NCBI GenBank assembly: GCA_965222485.1
Contig: CBDCUC010000007.1
Span: 29,593-93,592, forward strand
Source of the DNA: CBDCUC01 sp965222485
Lineage (GTDB): Bacteria > Pseudomonadota > Alphaproteobacteria > Rhizobiales > Hyphomicrobiaceae
Length of the DNA stretch: 64,000 bases
Direction of reading: 5' to 3'
Under the pieces are notes generated by a model. It was not told where the DNA came from, made no database searches, and saw only the letters and a program-made list of their open reading frames with translations. Made by a program: the position numbers and the translations under genes. Below are positions 1 through 8,580 of this stretch, piece after piece. The first letter of the stretch is position 1, and each line of letters begins with the position of its first letter.

Positions 1-62
1 ATTTTTTTCTGGAGTCAACGAAGGTTTCCCTCATAGTAAGCCCTGTTTGGCAGAACCATTTA

Positions 63-2516
63 TTGTTGGTGTCTTGCGAGGAAATACAATTGGCCGATGC
101 CCCTGAAGCAGCGCTTTCTGCCGCTACTAAGAGAAAGAAGGGCGCTAGCCCTCGGGGAACCAGGCCTCATCTCTTGCCGAAAACTTTTCTGCGCGCTGGT
201 GTCTTTTCGGCCCTTCGACCGAAACTGGCGTTGTGGGTATCGATCCTGCTAAGCGTGATTGTAGCTGCCGGTGCCGTGTGGCTGCGAGCTGATGATTCTT
301 TGGAAAATTTTCTGAGAGCGGAAACTCCAGCGTACCAAGAATACGAGGTATTAAAATCCCGCTTTCCAGCAAGCTCGTTGGATGCATTCGTTGCGATTGA
401 AGGTGAGGATCTTCTTAGCGCACGGAATCTTCGCGCAATGCGGGAGATTACGTTCGAACTTCTGCTTGCGGAGTCAGTTGAGTCCGTCGCTTCAATTTTT
501 TCTTTGAAGAAACCGCTTCAGCCCGATTCCGATCCGGAATCAATTATTCCAAATGACATACCGGATAACGATCTAGCCCTGGATGCTCTTCAATCTGAGA
601 TTGTCGCACATCCGCTAGCTCGTGGCCGCCTCGTCTCGGAGGTTCAGAACGGCCGGCGTTTGGCTCTTTTCATTGTGGCACTGAAGCAGGAAGAAGTTCT
701 CAGGCACGGCTTGTCGGCGGTCATCACGGAATTGGCGTCGCTTTTGCACGATACCACGGGCGACACCGAACTTTCGGTTGGCCTTGCGGGTATTCCCACC
801 ATGAAATCGGAGGTCATAGAAAGTACGCAGCGGGACGCCGCCATCTTTAGCGCACTGGGCCTTATCGTTGGTGCGGTCGTTTGCACATTCTTCTTTCGAC
901 GCTGGCGCCTAGTTCTCATCGCAAATGTGCCCGCAGCCTTGTCACTTGTTTGGTGCTTAGGATTATTTGGTTGGACGGGTATGCGCCTCGACCCGTTGTT
1001 GAACTCGATAATGCCCCTTGTGCTGGTCGTGACATTCAACAACGCCATGCACCTCCTCTTTGCTATATGTCGAAACCTGGATGCGGGGGTCCCAAAACGG
1101 TCGGCAATTCTGAGCGCTATCGACGATGTCGGCCCCGCAGTTGCCCTGACGTCTATCACGACCATGGTTGCATTATTTTCATTGGCGTTTTCGACTTCCC
1201 CTCTCATTCAATCGTTTGGGGTGATGGCTGGCGTGTGCATTCTGGCAGCGCTGAGCATCGTGATCGCCGTCGTCCCCATGATGGCTTCCTTTTATTTGTC
1301 ATCGGGTCAGTCTTACCTGCACGACAGCAATCCCTACCATGGTGTCGAAAAGCTGGACCACATGGCTGCGGGCATAGCCGCAAGTATCGGCAAACGACCT
1401 TATCACGTCGTGGCCGCAGGCTTGCTGCTCACAATCACATTTGCATTTGCTCATTTTCAATTGGAACCGCGATATAAGCTCAGCATGATGCTACCCGACC
1501 ACGGGGAGGCCGCCTTGGTTACCGATCGTATCGAAAGCCGTATGGAAGGACTATTCCCGCTCAGCGTTATGATAGAATGGCCGGAGAATATGGAGGCATC
1601 TTCCACTACTGTCCGCTCGGCGATTCGCGACGTTCATAAAATGATGGAGCAGCGTCCTGGAATCAGCAAGGTGAACTCATTGGACGACATTCAACGGTGG
1701 GCGGAAGCGGGGGTACTATCTTCGCAGGAAGCCAACGACCGTATGTTCGAGGTTGTTCCGACCTCAATCCTGTCTAGGTTTATCAACAAGGCAGATCGTT
1801 CGACCCTGACCACCGGATACATTAAAGACCTGGAGGCCAAAGACGTTCTTGCACTTTCGCGTGACATCGAAATGCAGCTGTCCCACATCAAAACCAATTA
1901 TCCGCAATTAGAGTTCACGACCTCCGGCCTCTCATATGTTGCTGCAAAACGCTCGACCCATGTGATTTCAGAACTAAGCGTCGGTTTGCTGGGTGCGGTA
2001 GCTGTCGTCATAGTCTTGATTGGGTTCGCGTTCCATTCGATCAACATCGCGGGATTGAGCACTCTGCCCAATCTGTTTGCAATCTTCGCAACAGGGACTT
2101 GGCTATTGCTTATTAACGGTAGTCTGGATTATGCGACCATAGTGGGGCTGACTGTCGCGTTTGGGCTGGCCGTCGATGACACCGTACATGTCTTGAACCG
2201 TTATCAACTGGAGCTGCAGCGAACAGGATCCGCTATGGCTGCAACGACACAGACACTTCGCTTGATTGGCTCTGTGCTCATTCTCACAACGGTCATCCTC
2301 ATTGCCGGACTGTTTGTCACGCAGGTTAGCGCTGTTCCACCGACCCGTCAGTTTGGCCTTGTGTGCATGGTAACGCTGCTTTTCGCTCTGGCTGCCGATC
2401 TTGTCATCCTTCCTGCCCTAATTCTCGCTTCGGCACGACTGCGCCGACAGGCATTGTCAGCTACTCTCGTTATCGGTTGTGTAAAACAGACGCTTAAGGC
2501 GTGGAGGCCTAAATGA
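63..2516 (+). CDS. RND superfamily (MMPL-type) exporter
   Basis: Predicted inner-membrane RND/MMPL transporter of about 817 residues, probably exporting a lipid or other hydrophobic compound by proton exchange (family knowledge; the substrate cannot be read). A first transmembrane helix lies at about residues 57-75, followed by a large periplasmic loop and a block of helices at about 260-410. The pattern then repeats, with helices at about 640-800. The conserved second-half motif GLAVDDTVH is present, typical of the proton-relay helix. The listed start is TTG at 63. A second in-frame TTG at 90 has a better ribosome site (GAGGAA, 6 nt upstream), and the frame is open to the window edge, so the true start is uncertain. 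The last codons overlap the next gene by ATGA, indicating translational coupling with the small secreted protein. Confidence 0.8.
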   Translation: MLVSCEEIQLADAPEAALSAATKRKKGASPRGTRPHLLPKTFLRAGVFSALRPKLALWVSILLSVIVAAGAVWLRADDSLENFLRAETPAYQEYEVLKSRFPASSLDAFVAIEGEDLLSARNLRAMREITFELLLAESVESVASIFSLKKPLQPDSDPESIIPNDIPDNDLALDALQSEIVAHPLARGRLVSEVQNGRRLALFIVALKQEEVLRHGLSAVITELASLLHDTTGDTELSVGLAGIPTMKSEVIESTQRDAAIFSALGLIVGAVVCTFFFRRWRLVLIANVPAALSLVWCLGLFGWTGMRLDPLLNSIMPLVLVVTFNNAMHLLFAICRNLDAGVPKRSAILSAIDDVGPAVALTSITTMVALFSLAFSTSPLIQSFGVMAGVCILAALSIVIAVVPMMASFYLSSGQSYLHDSNPYHGVEKLDHMAAGIAASIGKRPYHVVAAGLLLTITFAFAHFQLEPRYKLSMMLPDHGEAALVTDRIESRMEGLFPLSVMIEWPENMEASSTTVRSAIRDVHKMMEQRPGISKVNSLDDIQRWAEAGVLSSQEANDRMFEVVPTSILSRFINKADRSTLTTGYIKDLEAKDVLALSRDIEMQLSHIKTNYPQLEFTTSGLSYVAAKRSTHVISELSVGLLGAVAVVIVLIGFAFHSINIAGLSTLPNLFAIFATGTWLLLINGSLDYATIVGLTVAFGLAVDDTVHVLNRYQLELQRTGSAMAATTQTLRLIGSVLILTTVILIAGLFVTQVSAVPPTRQFGLVCMVTLLFALAADLVILPALILASARLRRQALSATLVIGCVKQTLKAWRPK

Positions 2517-2908
2517 TTACGAAGACCCTCAGCCTTTTGGTCCCCGCGCTCACTGTTCTGATGATGTGCGAAAAGGTGGTGGCCGCGGAAATTGAAGGAA
2601 ACTGGAGAGGTAGCGGGTATGTCACACCTGCCAAGGGCAAACGCGAAAATGTCCGCTGCAAAATCAGTTACAAACGGCAGACGGCTAAGGTATTTTCCGT
2701 CCGTGCGGTTTGCGCGTCACCGTCAGCAAAGGTCATTCAAACCGGCGAGGTATTAAAGGTGAAGGAAGGCCTCTATGTCGGTGACTTTTATAACCCGGAC
2801 TTTGACATATCAGGTCGTGTGCGGGTCACAATAAGTGGATCTCGACAGAGAGTTACGTTTTCCAGTGCGAGAGGGCGGGGCGGCGTCACCTTATCAAAGC
2901 GCAATTGA
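2513..2908 (+). CDS. small secreted hypothetical protein coupled to the RND exporter
   Basis: A protein of 131 residues with a clear signal peptide: a hydrophobic stretch at about residues 5-20 and a cleavable AA-E site near residue 25. The mature part of about 105 residues is rich in alternating polar/hydrophobic residues, as in a small beta-barrel, and has two cysteines that could pair (about residues 48 and 67). I do not recognise the family. The start codon lies inside the stop of the RND gene (ATGA overlap), so the two are made together. A periplasmic accessory or substrate-binding role for the exporter is a reasonable inference but not proven. Confidence 0.65.
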   Translation: MITKTLSLLVPALTVLMMCEKVVAAEIEGNWRGSGYVTPAKGKRENVRCKISYKRQTAKVFSVRAVCASPSAKVIQTGEVLKVKEGLYVGDFYNPDFDISGRVRVTISGSRQRVTFSSARGRGGVTLSKRN

Positions 2909-3103
2909 TAGTACGCACTCGATATTGTGACCAAGGGAGGTATCACTGCGAACAAAAGTGCGACCACTGGCAGATGTGCTTGAGCGACCACCTGCGTGGC
3001 GACATGCCTGTTCGTAATTCAGACAACAGGCCCGTGTTTGCCTTGAAGCCGCTTCATGACGTTGTCCTTTTCATTGCTCATCAAGTGTGCCGCGGCCTTG
3101 CCT

Positions 3104-4987
3104 TCATTTCTCAAACACATAACTGCCAGGCGCATCGTCTATGGCGGTATAGCCTGCCTCGTTGTTGCCCATCTTCGGTGGCGCGACCGGCCCGGCTGAT
3201 CGATCACTCAACCAGTTAACCCATTCAGGCCACCATGACCCGTCCTTCTTGGGCGTCTTTGCGGCCCATGTCTCAGGATCTATGTAGTTGTCGTCGTCGT
3301 TCTTGGTCCAGACCTGAAAGGCACGTCGCGGATGCCCGGGTTCAGAAACGATGCCCGCGTTATGACCACCGCTCGTCAGCACAAACGTGACATCCGTATC
3401 TAGATATAGATGCATTTTATAGACAGAGCGCCATGGGGCAACGTGATCTTTGACCGTTCCGACCGAGAAGACAGGTGCTTTGATATCCGACACGGAAATC
3501 GGGCGCCCATCGACCTCGAAGCGGCCCTCGGTCAAATCGTTGTTGAGGTAGAATTTCCGCAAATATTCTGAATGCATTTTGTAGGGCAACCGCGTCGCAT
3601 CGGCATTCCATGCCAACAGGTCGAACATCGCAGCCCGCTCGCCCATCAAGTATTCGCGAACGAGCAGCGACCATATGAGGTCGTTGGAGCGGAGCATCTG
3701 GAAGGCTCCCGCCATCTGTTTGGTGTCAAGGAAGCCTTGCTCCCACATCATGTCTTCGAGAAATGAAAGCTGGCTCTCATTGATGAACAGTTGTAGCTCG
3801 CCTGCCTCGGTGAAATCGATTTGAGACGCAAAGAAACTTAGAGATTTGAACGGTTCGAAACCATCGCGCGCTAGCGTAGCCGCGACGATGGAGAGCAGCG
3901 TTCCACCAAGGCAGTAACCAACGCCGTGCACCTTGGTATCTGGCACGATCGACTGAACGGCTTCAAGGGCGTGCATGATCCCGAGTGTGCGATAGTCATC
4001 TATCCCGAGATCACGATCCTCGGGTCCTGGATTTTTCCAGGAAATCATGAAGACGGTGAAGCCCTGGTCGATGAGGTAATTGACCAGCGAGTTTTTTGGC
4101 GAAAGATCGAGAATATAATACTTCATGATCCATGCCGGCACGATGAGTATCGGCTCTGAGCGCACCTTGTTGGTCGTCGGCGTGTACTGAATCAACTCGA
4201 TCAACCGATTTCGATAAACGACTTTTCCTGCCGTTGCAGCAACCTCGATGCCAGGGCGGAACAGCTCGGCGCCTGGAGGCGGCTTGTTGCCTTGCAAGCG
4301 CTCCAAATCCTCAATCCAGTGCTGAAACCCGCGCACTAGGTTCTGACCAGCTTCGGCTCGCGTCTTATTAAGTAATTCGGGGTTCGTCGTGAACAGATTT
4401 GACGGTGCAAACATGTCCAGGATCTGGCGCGTGACAAACTCGACAACGCGCTCATGCTGGGCCGTCACGCCAGGAACGCCGGTGGTGGCATTGTGCCACC
4501 ACTGTTGTGTCAGCAGAAATGACTGGTACGTAATTTTGAAAGGCCATTGCTGCCACGCCTCACCTCGAAACCGCCGATCCTGGGGAAGTGGCTCAATGCA
4601 AGGGGCGGAAGCGTCATCAGAAATTGCGCAATGCGACGCATAGTGCATGAGACGCATCCACTTCCGGAACGCCTTTTCTGCTAACAGAAGTTGCTTACCG
4701 GGAGACGTCGCCAGGTGCGTCAACCAATCCATATACGCGCCGACAAGTGCCGCAGGGGATAGCCCCATTGTAGCCTTGGCGATGGAAGCGTGAGTCGCTC
4801 GGTTGAGAACCTCGGCAAGAGCCGTAGCCGTATAGGAATCTCTTTCAAACGCTGCCGGCAATTTGGCATGCACGGTGGTGCGCGCAGGTGTGCCGCCTGG
4901 AGCTTTTGTTTGCTCAGTCGTGTAAGACGCAGTGTCGCTCACAGCGCTTGTTTGCAAAGCGGTAACGGCTTTCAAAGGTTGAGCCAT
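3104..4987 (-). CDS. phaC: class I poly(3-hydroxyalkanoate) synthase
   Basis: Polymerises 3-hydroxyacyl-CoA into storage polyester at the granule surface. The protein is an alpha/beta hydrolase with the PHA-synthase lipase-like box GYCLGG holding the catalytic Cys (about residue 360), the Asp in KDHVAPW and the His in GGHNAGI. These three make the complete PhaC triad. An N-terminal domain of about 250 residues precedes the hydrolase fold, as in class I enzymes, and the length of 627 residues is normal. I chose ATG at 4987 because GGAG lies 9-10 nt upstream; a GTG ten codons earlier (5017) has no ribosome site. No phaE, phaJ or phasin gene is adjacent. The neighbours (GNAT, host-attachment-like protein, Hsp20) suggest a stress or low-oxygen storage role (inference). 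Confidence 0.9.
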   Translation of the reverse strand: MAQPLKAVTALQTSAVSDTASYTTEQTKAPGGTPARTTVHAKLPAAFERDSYTATALAEVLNRATHASIAKATMGLSPAALVGAYMDWLTHLATSPGKQLLLAEKAFRKWMRLMHYASHCAISDDASAPCIEPLPQDRRFRGEAWQQWPFKITYQSFLLTQQWWHNATTGVPGVTAQHERVVEFVTRQILDMFAPSNLFTTNPELLNKTRAEAGQNLVRGFQHWIEDLERLQGNKPPPGAELFRPGIEVAATAGKVVYRNRLIELIQYTPTTNKVRSEPILIVPAWIMKYYILDLSPKNSLVNYLIDQGFTVFMISWKNPGPEDRDLGIDDYRTLGIMHALEAVQSIVPDTKVHGVGYCLGGTLLSIVAATLARDGFEPFKSLSFFASQIDFTEAGELQLFINESQLSFLEDMMWEQGFLDTKQMAGAFQMLRSNDLIWSLLVREYLMGERAAMFDLLAWNADATRLPYKMHSEYLRKFYLNNDLTEGRFEVDGRPISVSDIKAPVFSVGTVKDHVAPWRSVYKMHLYLDTDVTFVLTSGGHNAGIVSEPGHPRRAFQVWTKNDDDNYIDPETWAAKTPKKDGSWWPEWVNWLSDRSAGPVAPPKMGNNEAGYTAIDDAPGSYVFEK

Positions 4988-5198
4988 TGGCTGAACTCCA
5001 GTTTTCGGAGTTGGCACCAGACCAGTCTTGCCGGGTGCTTGTCATTGATTTGTGTCTATTGGTGTTCGCGCCCTGCTTCAGGACGCTTGTCAGATCAATT
5101 GAGCAGCAACACTATCGTATCAGTCGAATGAACTGGCTCAAACTAACCTGTTAGTATGTTGGGCTCAAATCGCATTGCAGATACCCAATCTCAGTAAA

Positions 5199-5597
5199 TC
5201 ACAATGTCGTATTTTCAGGCTGCGCCAACGAGAGTGTCACGGTTACGCTATCAGGCTCTTGCGTTGAACAGCTTGCCTGGAAAGCGAGTTCACGGCACAT
5301 CTCTAGCGTGCGTTGGTTTTTAGGAAGCACGTTGCCGACCAGGTTCTCGATGCCTCTTGCCTTTGCGCGGTCAATCAGACGTTCCATAAGCATGTATCCC
5401 AGACCCAATCCCGTAAATCCCTCTTCAACAATGATACCGAACTCCGCGCAGTCGTTATCCGGGTCGGCGTGAAAGCGTGCGACACCGTGGATGGGCACAC
5501 GGCCTGGCTTACCTGGCTCTGTCAGGATGAGAGCGAGTTCACGGTCGTAGTTGATCTGAGAGAAACGCGACGCCAACAGGTGGTTAAGCACTTTCAT
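5199..5597 (-). CDS. GNAT acetyltransferase domain protein, possibly a truncated acyl-CoA synthetase/GNAT fusion
   Basis: The 132 residues match the C-terminal part of a GNAT acyltransferase: the segment FSQINYDRELAL, then GLGLGYMLM in the acetyl-CoA loop position, then a final helix and strand. This sequence type is best known from the GNAT domain of Pat-like ADP-forming acetyl-CoA synthetase fusions that acetylate metabolic enzymes (family knowledge). Family-like sequence (LTAEEVRLRF) continues in frame upstream of the ATG into the 3' end of the host-attachment gene, up to a stop near 5670. The real start may therefore be a non-ATG codon overlapping that gene, or the gene may be a remnant of the larger fusion. 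No CoA-synthetase domain is present here. Confidence 0.65.
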   Translation of the reverse strand: MKVLNHLLASRFSQINYDRELALILTEPGKPGRVPIHGVARFHADPDNDCAEFGIIVEEGFTGLGLGYMLMERLIDRAKARGIENLVGNVLPKNQRTLEMCRELAFQASCSTQEPDSVTVTLSLAQPENTTL

Positions 5598-5632
5598 TCG
5601 TACATGGAAGCGCAGGCGGACTTCTTCCGCCG

Positions 5633-6082
5633 TCAGGCGCGCAATGCGTCTTGCAGATGTACTTCGAGTTCATGCAGAGGCAGCATCGACAGATCTTTAT
5701 TGATTTCTAGAACGATCATCTTCCTGACCTGTTCGTCCAATTCCTTCCTGAGATCTCCGAGCATTTGCGGGGCCGCGACCACAACAAGATGACGATAGGC
5801 GTTCTTCTTTCTTTCCTCATCCAGCTTTTCTGCCAGCTCATGCGCAAAAAGGCTCTTCAAGTGACGATGAGGGTCGGTTGGCTGGACTTTGGCGTGGCGC
5901 CCCTCACCCTGACTTTCAAAGGTACGGCCTAGCCTATCCCGTGAGATATCACGGCTGGATGGAAGCTGTTGTGCAAATTCGAACAGCGGTGATCGATTGA
6001 AAGTATTGTTTTTGCGATCAACTTCGAAGATGCGGGCACGGCTTGAAGCGGCCACCAAAATCCATTTGTCATTTTTGGACAT
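5633..6082 (-). CDS. host attachment family protein (baeRF-like)
   Basis: A 149-residue protein with the start WILVAASSRARIFEV typical of bacterial host-attachment/baeRF proteins, which are compact relatives of archaeo-eukaryotic release factor domains. The central region contains HLKSLFAHELAEKL, and the second half the hydrophobic strand HLVVVAAPQMLGDLR, both usual for the family. The first name came from plant-associated bacteria, but a ribosome-linked stress role is more likely from fold studies (family knowledge). The gene directly precedes the GNAT fragment on the same strand and probably shares its transcript. The ATG at 6082 is the natural start. Confidence 0.75.
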   Translation of the reverse strand: MSKNDKWILVAASSRARIFEVDRKNNTFNRSPLFEFAQQLPSSRDISRDRLGRTFESQGEGRHAKVQPTDPHRHLKSLFAHELAEKLDEERKKNAYRHLVVVAAPQMLGDLRKELDEQVRKMIVLEINKDLSMLPLHELEVHLQDALRA

Positions 6083-6240
6083 CGCGAAAGACCTATTACC
6101 CTTTAGCCTTCGGTTCTAATGCCCTGGCTAAAAAACCAATCTACAGGGACGAAAGATTTGTGCCGACAAGCCCCGGGACCAGCATCAACTACCATCGCTT
6201 GCCAACTATCGCTTTGCATCTCGGCCGCCTGCAACCTCGA

Positions 6241-6624
6241 CTAGCCGAAACCTTGATACGACAGCCATGCGCCGAAAATGAGCACCAGAATGGCAAATCC
6301 GTTGATCATCGCATTCGATTCGGTCAGCTTGCCCGCTACGCTCAGGCCAAAAGTCGGAAACAAAATGCGCATTGCGCCTTTCAGGACAGACATCCAACCA
6401 ATGATCGTGAGAACGACGCGCCAATCTGAAACCCAAAGATTATGGAAAAGCACGATTGCAACACCAACGACGAATGCGATCGCGCCGGACAAGTAATAGA
6501 GTTCAGCGTTCTTGATGAAACTTTCAGTCATCGCCATGTAGTGCCTGCTATTTAACAGGACACCTAAACCAACAATGACGAACAGCGGCCCAATAAGGCG
6601 TGCCAATAGGATTGAAGTATCCAT
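6241..6624 (-). CDS. small four-helix integral membrane protein
   Basis: The 127-residue product starts at ATG 6624, which has GGAGA about 8 nt upstream; a longer reading frame to 6720 lacks such a site. Four hydrophobic helices can be seen, at about residues 5-22, 38-58, 63-85 and 100-122, with very short loops. I do not recognise the family; similar small hydrophobic proteins are common beside stress genes in rhizobia and relatives. It points away from the hydrolase gene that starts at 6940. Confidence 0.6.
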   Translation of the reverse strand: MDTSILLARLIGPLFVIVGLGVLLNSRHYMAMTESFIKNAELYYLSGAIAFVVGVAIVLFHNLWVSDWRVVLTIIGWMSVLKGAMRILFPTFGLSVAGKLTESNAMINGFAILVLIFGAWLSYQGFG

Positions 6625-6939
6625 GCTTCGTTCTCCATACTTAGACAAACCAATTGAAGAAGCCGCCGGTGCTGATGGCACCTCCTGAAAAGCGATAACG
6701 TTGTCCCATTGGGTCCACATTGATCTGTGCCAAGCTTCCGTTCCGGACCGTCAACCCATTCTTTCACCAGTGCGCGGGGCAGCAGGTCTTGTGTGGCGGG
6801 ACCCTGGCTGCGCATGTGGCAAGAAAATTGCTCCCGGTCTAGGCTTAATGGCCAGGCCGAAGCATGTTCGCCATCTTCAAGGCAGGCTCGGGAGCTCAAT
6901 GCAGGCCGGTCATCTAAGGAACCAAGTGCGCGGTGTTTG
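6625..6939. other. intergenic region between divergent genes
   Basis: About 315 bases separate the four-helix protein gene (minus strand) from the EEP hydrolase gene (plus strand), so both promoters should be here. A half-matching TTGATCTGTGCCAA near 6720 resembles an FNR-type half site, but the right half is poor. I see no other gene or repeat. Confidence 0.4.
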
Positions 6940-7911
6940 ATGCGAATTGCAACCTTCAATCTAGAGAGTCTTGATGTTCCGCCTCGCGCGAGCTCCCCAC
7001 TGGAGGCGCGCATCGAGATGTTGCAACCTGAATTGCTACGGGCGCAGGCCGATATACTGTGTCTGCAGGAGGTAAACGGTCAGCGGATCCCCGACCAGCC
7101 TTATCGTGTTCTTACCGCACTGGACAGACTGTTAGAGGGAACGCAATACGAATCTTACGCACGATCGGCCACTCAATCGGTGAGCGGCCATGGTGTAGCG
7201 GACGTTCACAACTTGGTTACGCTTTCACGCCTGCCAATCATCAATTCCTATTCGATCTGTAACGAACTTATATCGCCCATAAGGTACACGCCGGTGACTG
7301 CGCAGCCAGCCGCGCATGAAGAGGAAACCATAACATTTGACCGGCCAACCCTGGTTACGCAGGTCGATATGCGTGAAGGAGGCATGCTCACGGTCATAAA
7401 TTGCCACCTGCGAGCGCCGCTTGCCTCCAGCATACCGGGCCAGAAAAAATCACCATTTGTCTGGCGGACAGTTTCTGGCTGGGCGGAAGGCTTTTGCATC
7501 TCATCGATAAAGCGCAACGCCCAGGCTCTGGAAATTCGACTCCTGCTGGACCGCCTGCTTGCAGCCGACCCGCACACGAAGATCGTTTTGACCGGCGATT
7601 TCAATGCCGAAGACCATGAGTCACCTGTGCGCATCCTATCCGGTGCGGAGCAGGATACTGGCAATGGAGCCCTGTCCTCAGCATCGATGATTGTTCTGGA
7701 TCGGTCGGTGGCCGCCGATAAGCGCTACAGCGCCGTGCATCAAGGCCGTCCACAAATGCTCGACCACTTCTTATGTAGCCGCGCGCTTTACGCGCAGTTT
7801 GTCAAAATTGAGGTATTCAATGAAGCGCTTGGCGACGAGGCGATCGGTTTTGCGAAAGTTGACCGACCCACCGGGTCGTATCACGCCTGTGTCGTTGCTG
7901 AGTTCTCTTGA
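6940..7911 (+). CDS. endonuclease/exonuclease/phosphatase (EEP) family hydrolase
   Basis: A 323-residue metal-dependent hydrolase of the EEP superfamily, the fold of DNase I, exonuclease III and sphingomyelinases. The family motifs appear in order: the N-terminal strand RIATFNLE, LCLQEVN with the metal-binding Glu, INCHLRA with a catalytic His, TGDFNAED with the GDFN signature, LDHFL, and a terminal SYH. The last motif is usually SDH; here Asp is replaced by Tyr while the His remains, which may lower or change activity. No signal peptide is visible, so it is probably cytoplasmic. The start is set at ATG 6940, where homology begins; the frame upstream to 6727 looks non-coding. The substrate is unknown. 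Confidence 0.75.
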   Translation: MRIATFNLESLDVPPRASSPLEARIEMLQPELLRAQADILCLQEVNGQRIPDQPYRVLTALDRLLEGTQYESYARSATQSVSGHGVADVHNLVTLSRLPIINSYSICNELISPIRYTPVTAQPAAHEEETITFDRPTLVTQVDMREGGMLTVINCHLRAPLASSIPGQKKSPFVWRTVSGWAEGFCISSIKRNAQALEIRLLLDRLLAADPHTKIVLTGDFNAEDHESPVRILSGAEQDTGNGALSSASMIVLDRSVAADKRYSAVHQGRPQMLDHFLCSRALYAQFVKIEVFNEALGDEAIGFAKVDRPTGSYHACVVAEFS

Positions 7912-8031
7912 TGCTGGTCGCGAAAATGAGTCTCACCGGAATATGCACCTGATCTTAATTGAGGTGATAGCAGCCAACACTGTGCTCAGGTCGACAACGG
8001 CGCTCCGTAAACTCTCGTTCGCAGCGTGTAC

Positions 8032-8045
8032 TTGATAAGAATCAA
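8032..8045. promoter_or_regulatory. FNR/FixK-type anaerobox upstream of hsp20
   Basis: TTGATAAGAATCAA is a perfect match to the TTGAT-N4-ATCAA site bound by FNR/FixK/NnrR-type regulators. Its centre lies about 71 bases before the Hsp20 ATG. A class II promoter (site at -41.5) would start transcription near 8080, leaving a sensible 30-base leader. This is the clearest regulatory signal of the first 17 kb and suggests induction at low oxygen or by nitric oxide (inference). Confidence 0.6.
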
Positions 8046-8109
8046 TGCCCGTACCGCTGAGCAGCGCTCGACTACCCTTGGGGGTTTCGGCAAGCTTATC
8101 GAGGTTCAC

Positions 8110-8526
8110 ATGGTCGAAAAATCTCACACTGCCGGTACGTGGCCTGATCTCTACGGTCCTCTCCGTGAAATGGGCCACAAAATAGCCGACTGGATTGCTC
8201 CGCGTTCGGATGCATCGGCATCGCCGGAGTATTACGAAATCAATCTGGAGCTGCCTGGCGTCAGCATGGACGATGTCGACGTTTCGGTGCAGGACAACAG
8301 CCTTGTCGTGAAGGGCGAGAAACGCTTCGAGCGCGAAGAAGAGGGCCGAGATTTCTTTTTCTCGGAGCGCGAATACGGGGCCTTTCACCGCACATTTCGG
8401 CTGCCACCGGATGCTGATACAAAAGGTATTGATGGCAGCTGCAGCCAGGGCGTTCTTCATCTGAAGATTCCGAAGCGGCAGGATTCTCAGCCCGAAGGGC
8501 AGCGCGTCAAGATCCGCACGAGATAG
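8110..8526 (+). CDS. Hsp20/alpha-crystallin small heat-shock chaperone
   Basis: The 138-residue product is an ATP-independent holdase. The alpha-crystallin domain runs from about residue 38 to 125. It begins with YYEINLELPGV, continues through DDVDVSVQDNSLVVKGEK and the acidic loop, and ends with the conserved G-V-L-x-L (here GVLHLKIPK). The C-terminal I-x-I tail motif is present as VKIRT. The start is ATG 8110, preceded by GAGG about 6 nt upstream; an earlier in-frame codon at 8026 lies within the promoter region. A perfect FNR/FixK-type box at 8032-8045 suggests control by oxygen or nitrosative stress rather than heat alone. Confidence 0.88.
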   Translation: MVEKSHTAGTWPDLYGPLREMGHKIADWIAPRSDASASPEYYEINLELPGVSMDDVDVSVQDNSLVVKGEKRFEREEEGRDFFFSEREYGAFHRTFRLPPDADTKGIDGSCSQGVLHLKIPKRQDSQPEGQRVKIRTR

Positions 8527-8580
8527 TGCGCGCAGATCAGGATCTGGAAGCGGTTGCGGAGCGGCGAGAGAGGAAACCTG

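Noticed and set aside
6727..6939. N-terminal extension of the EEP hydrolase
   Set aside because: The upstream 71 codons lack family similarity and look non-coding; the EEP fold begins at the ATG at 6940.
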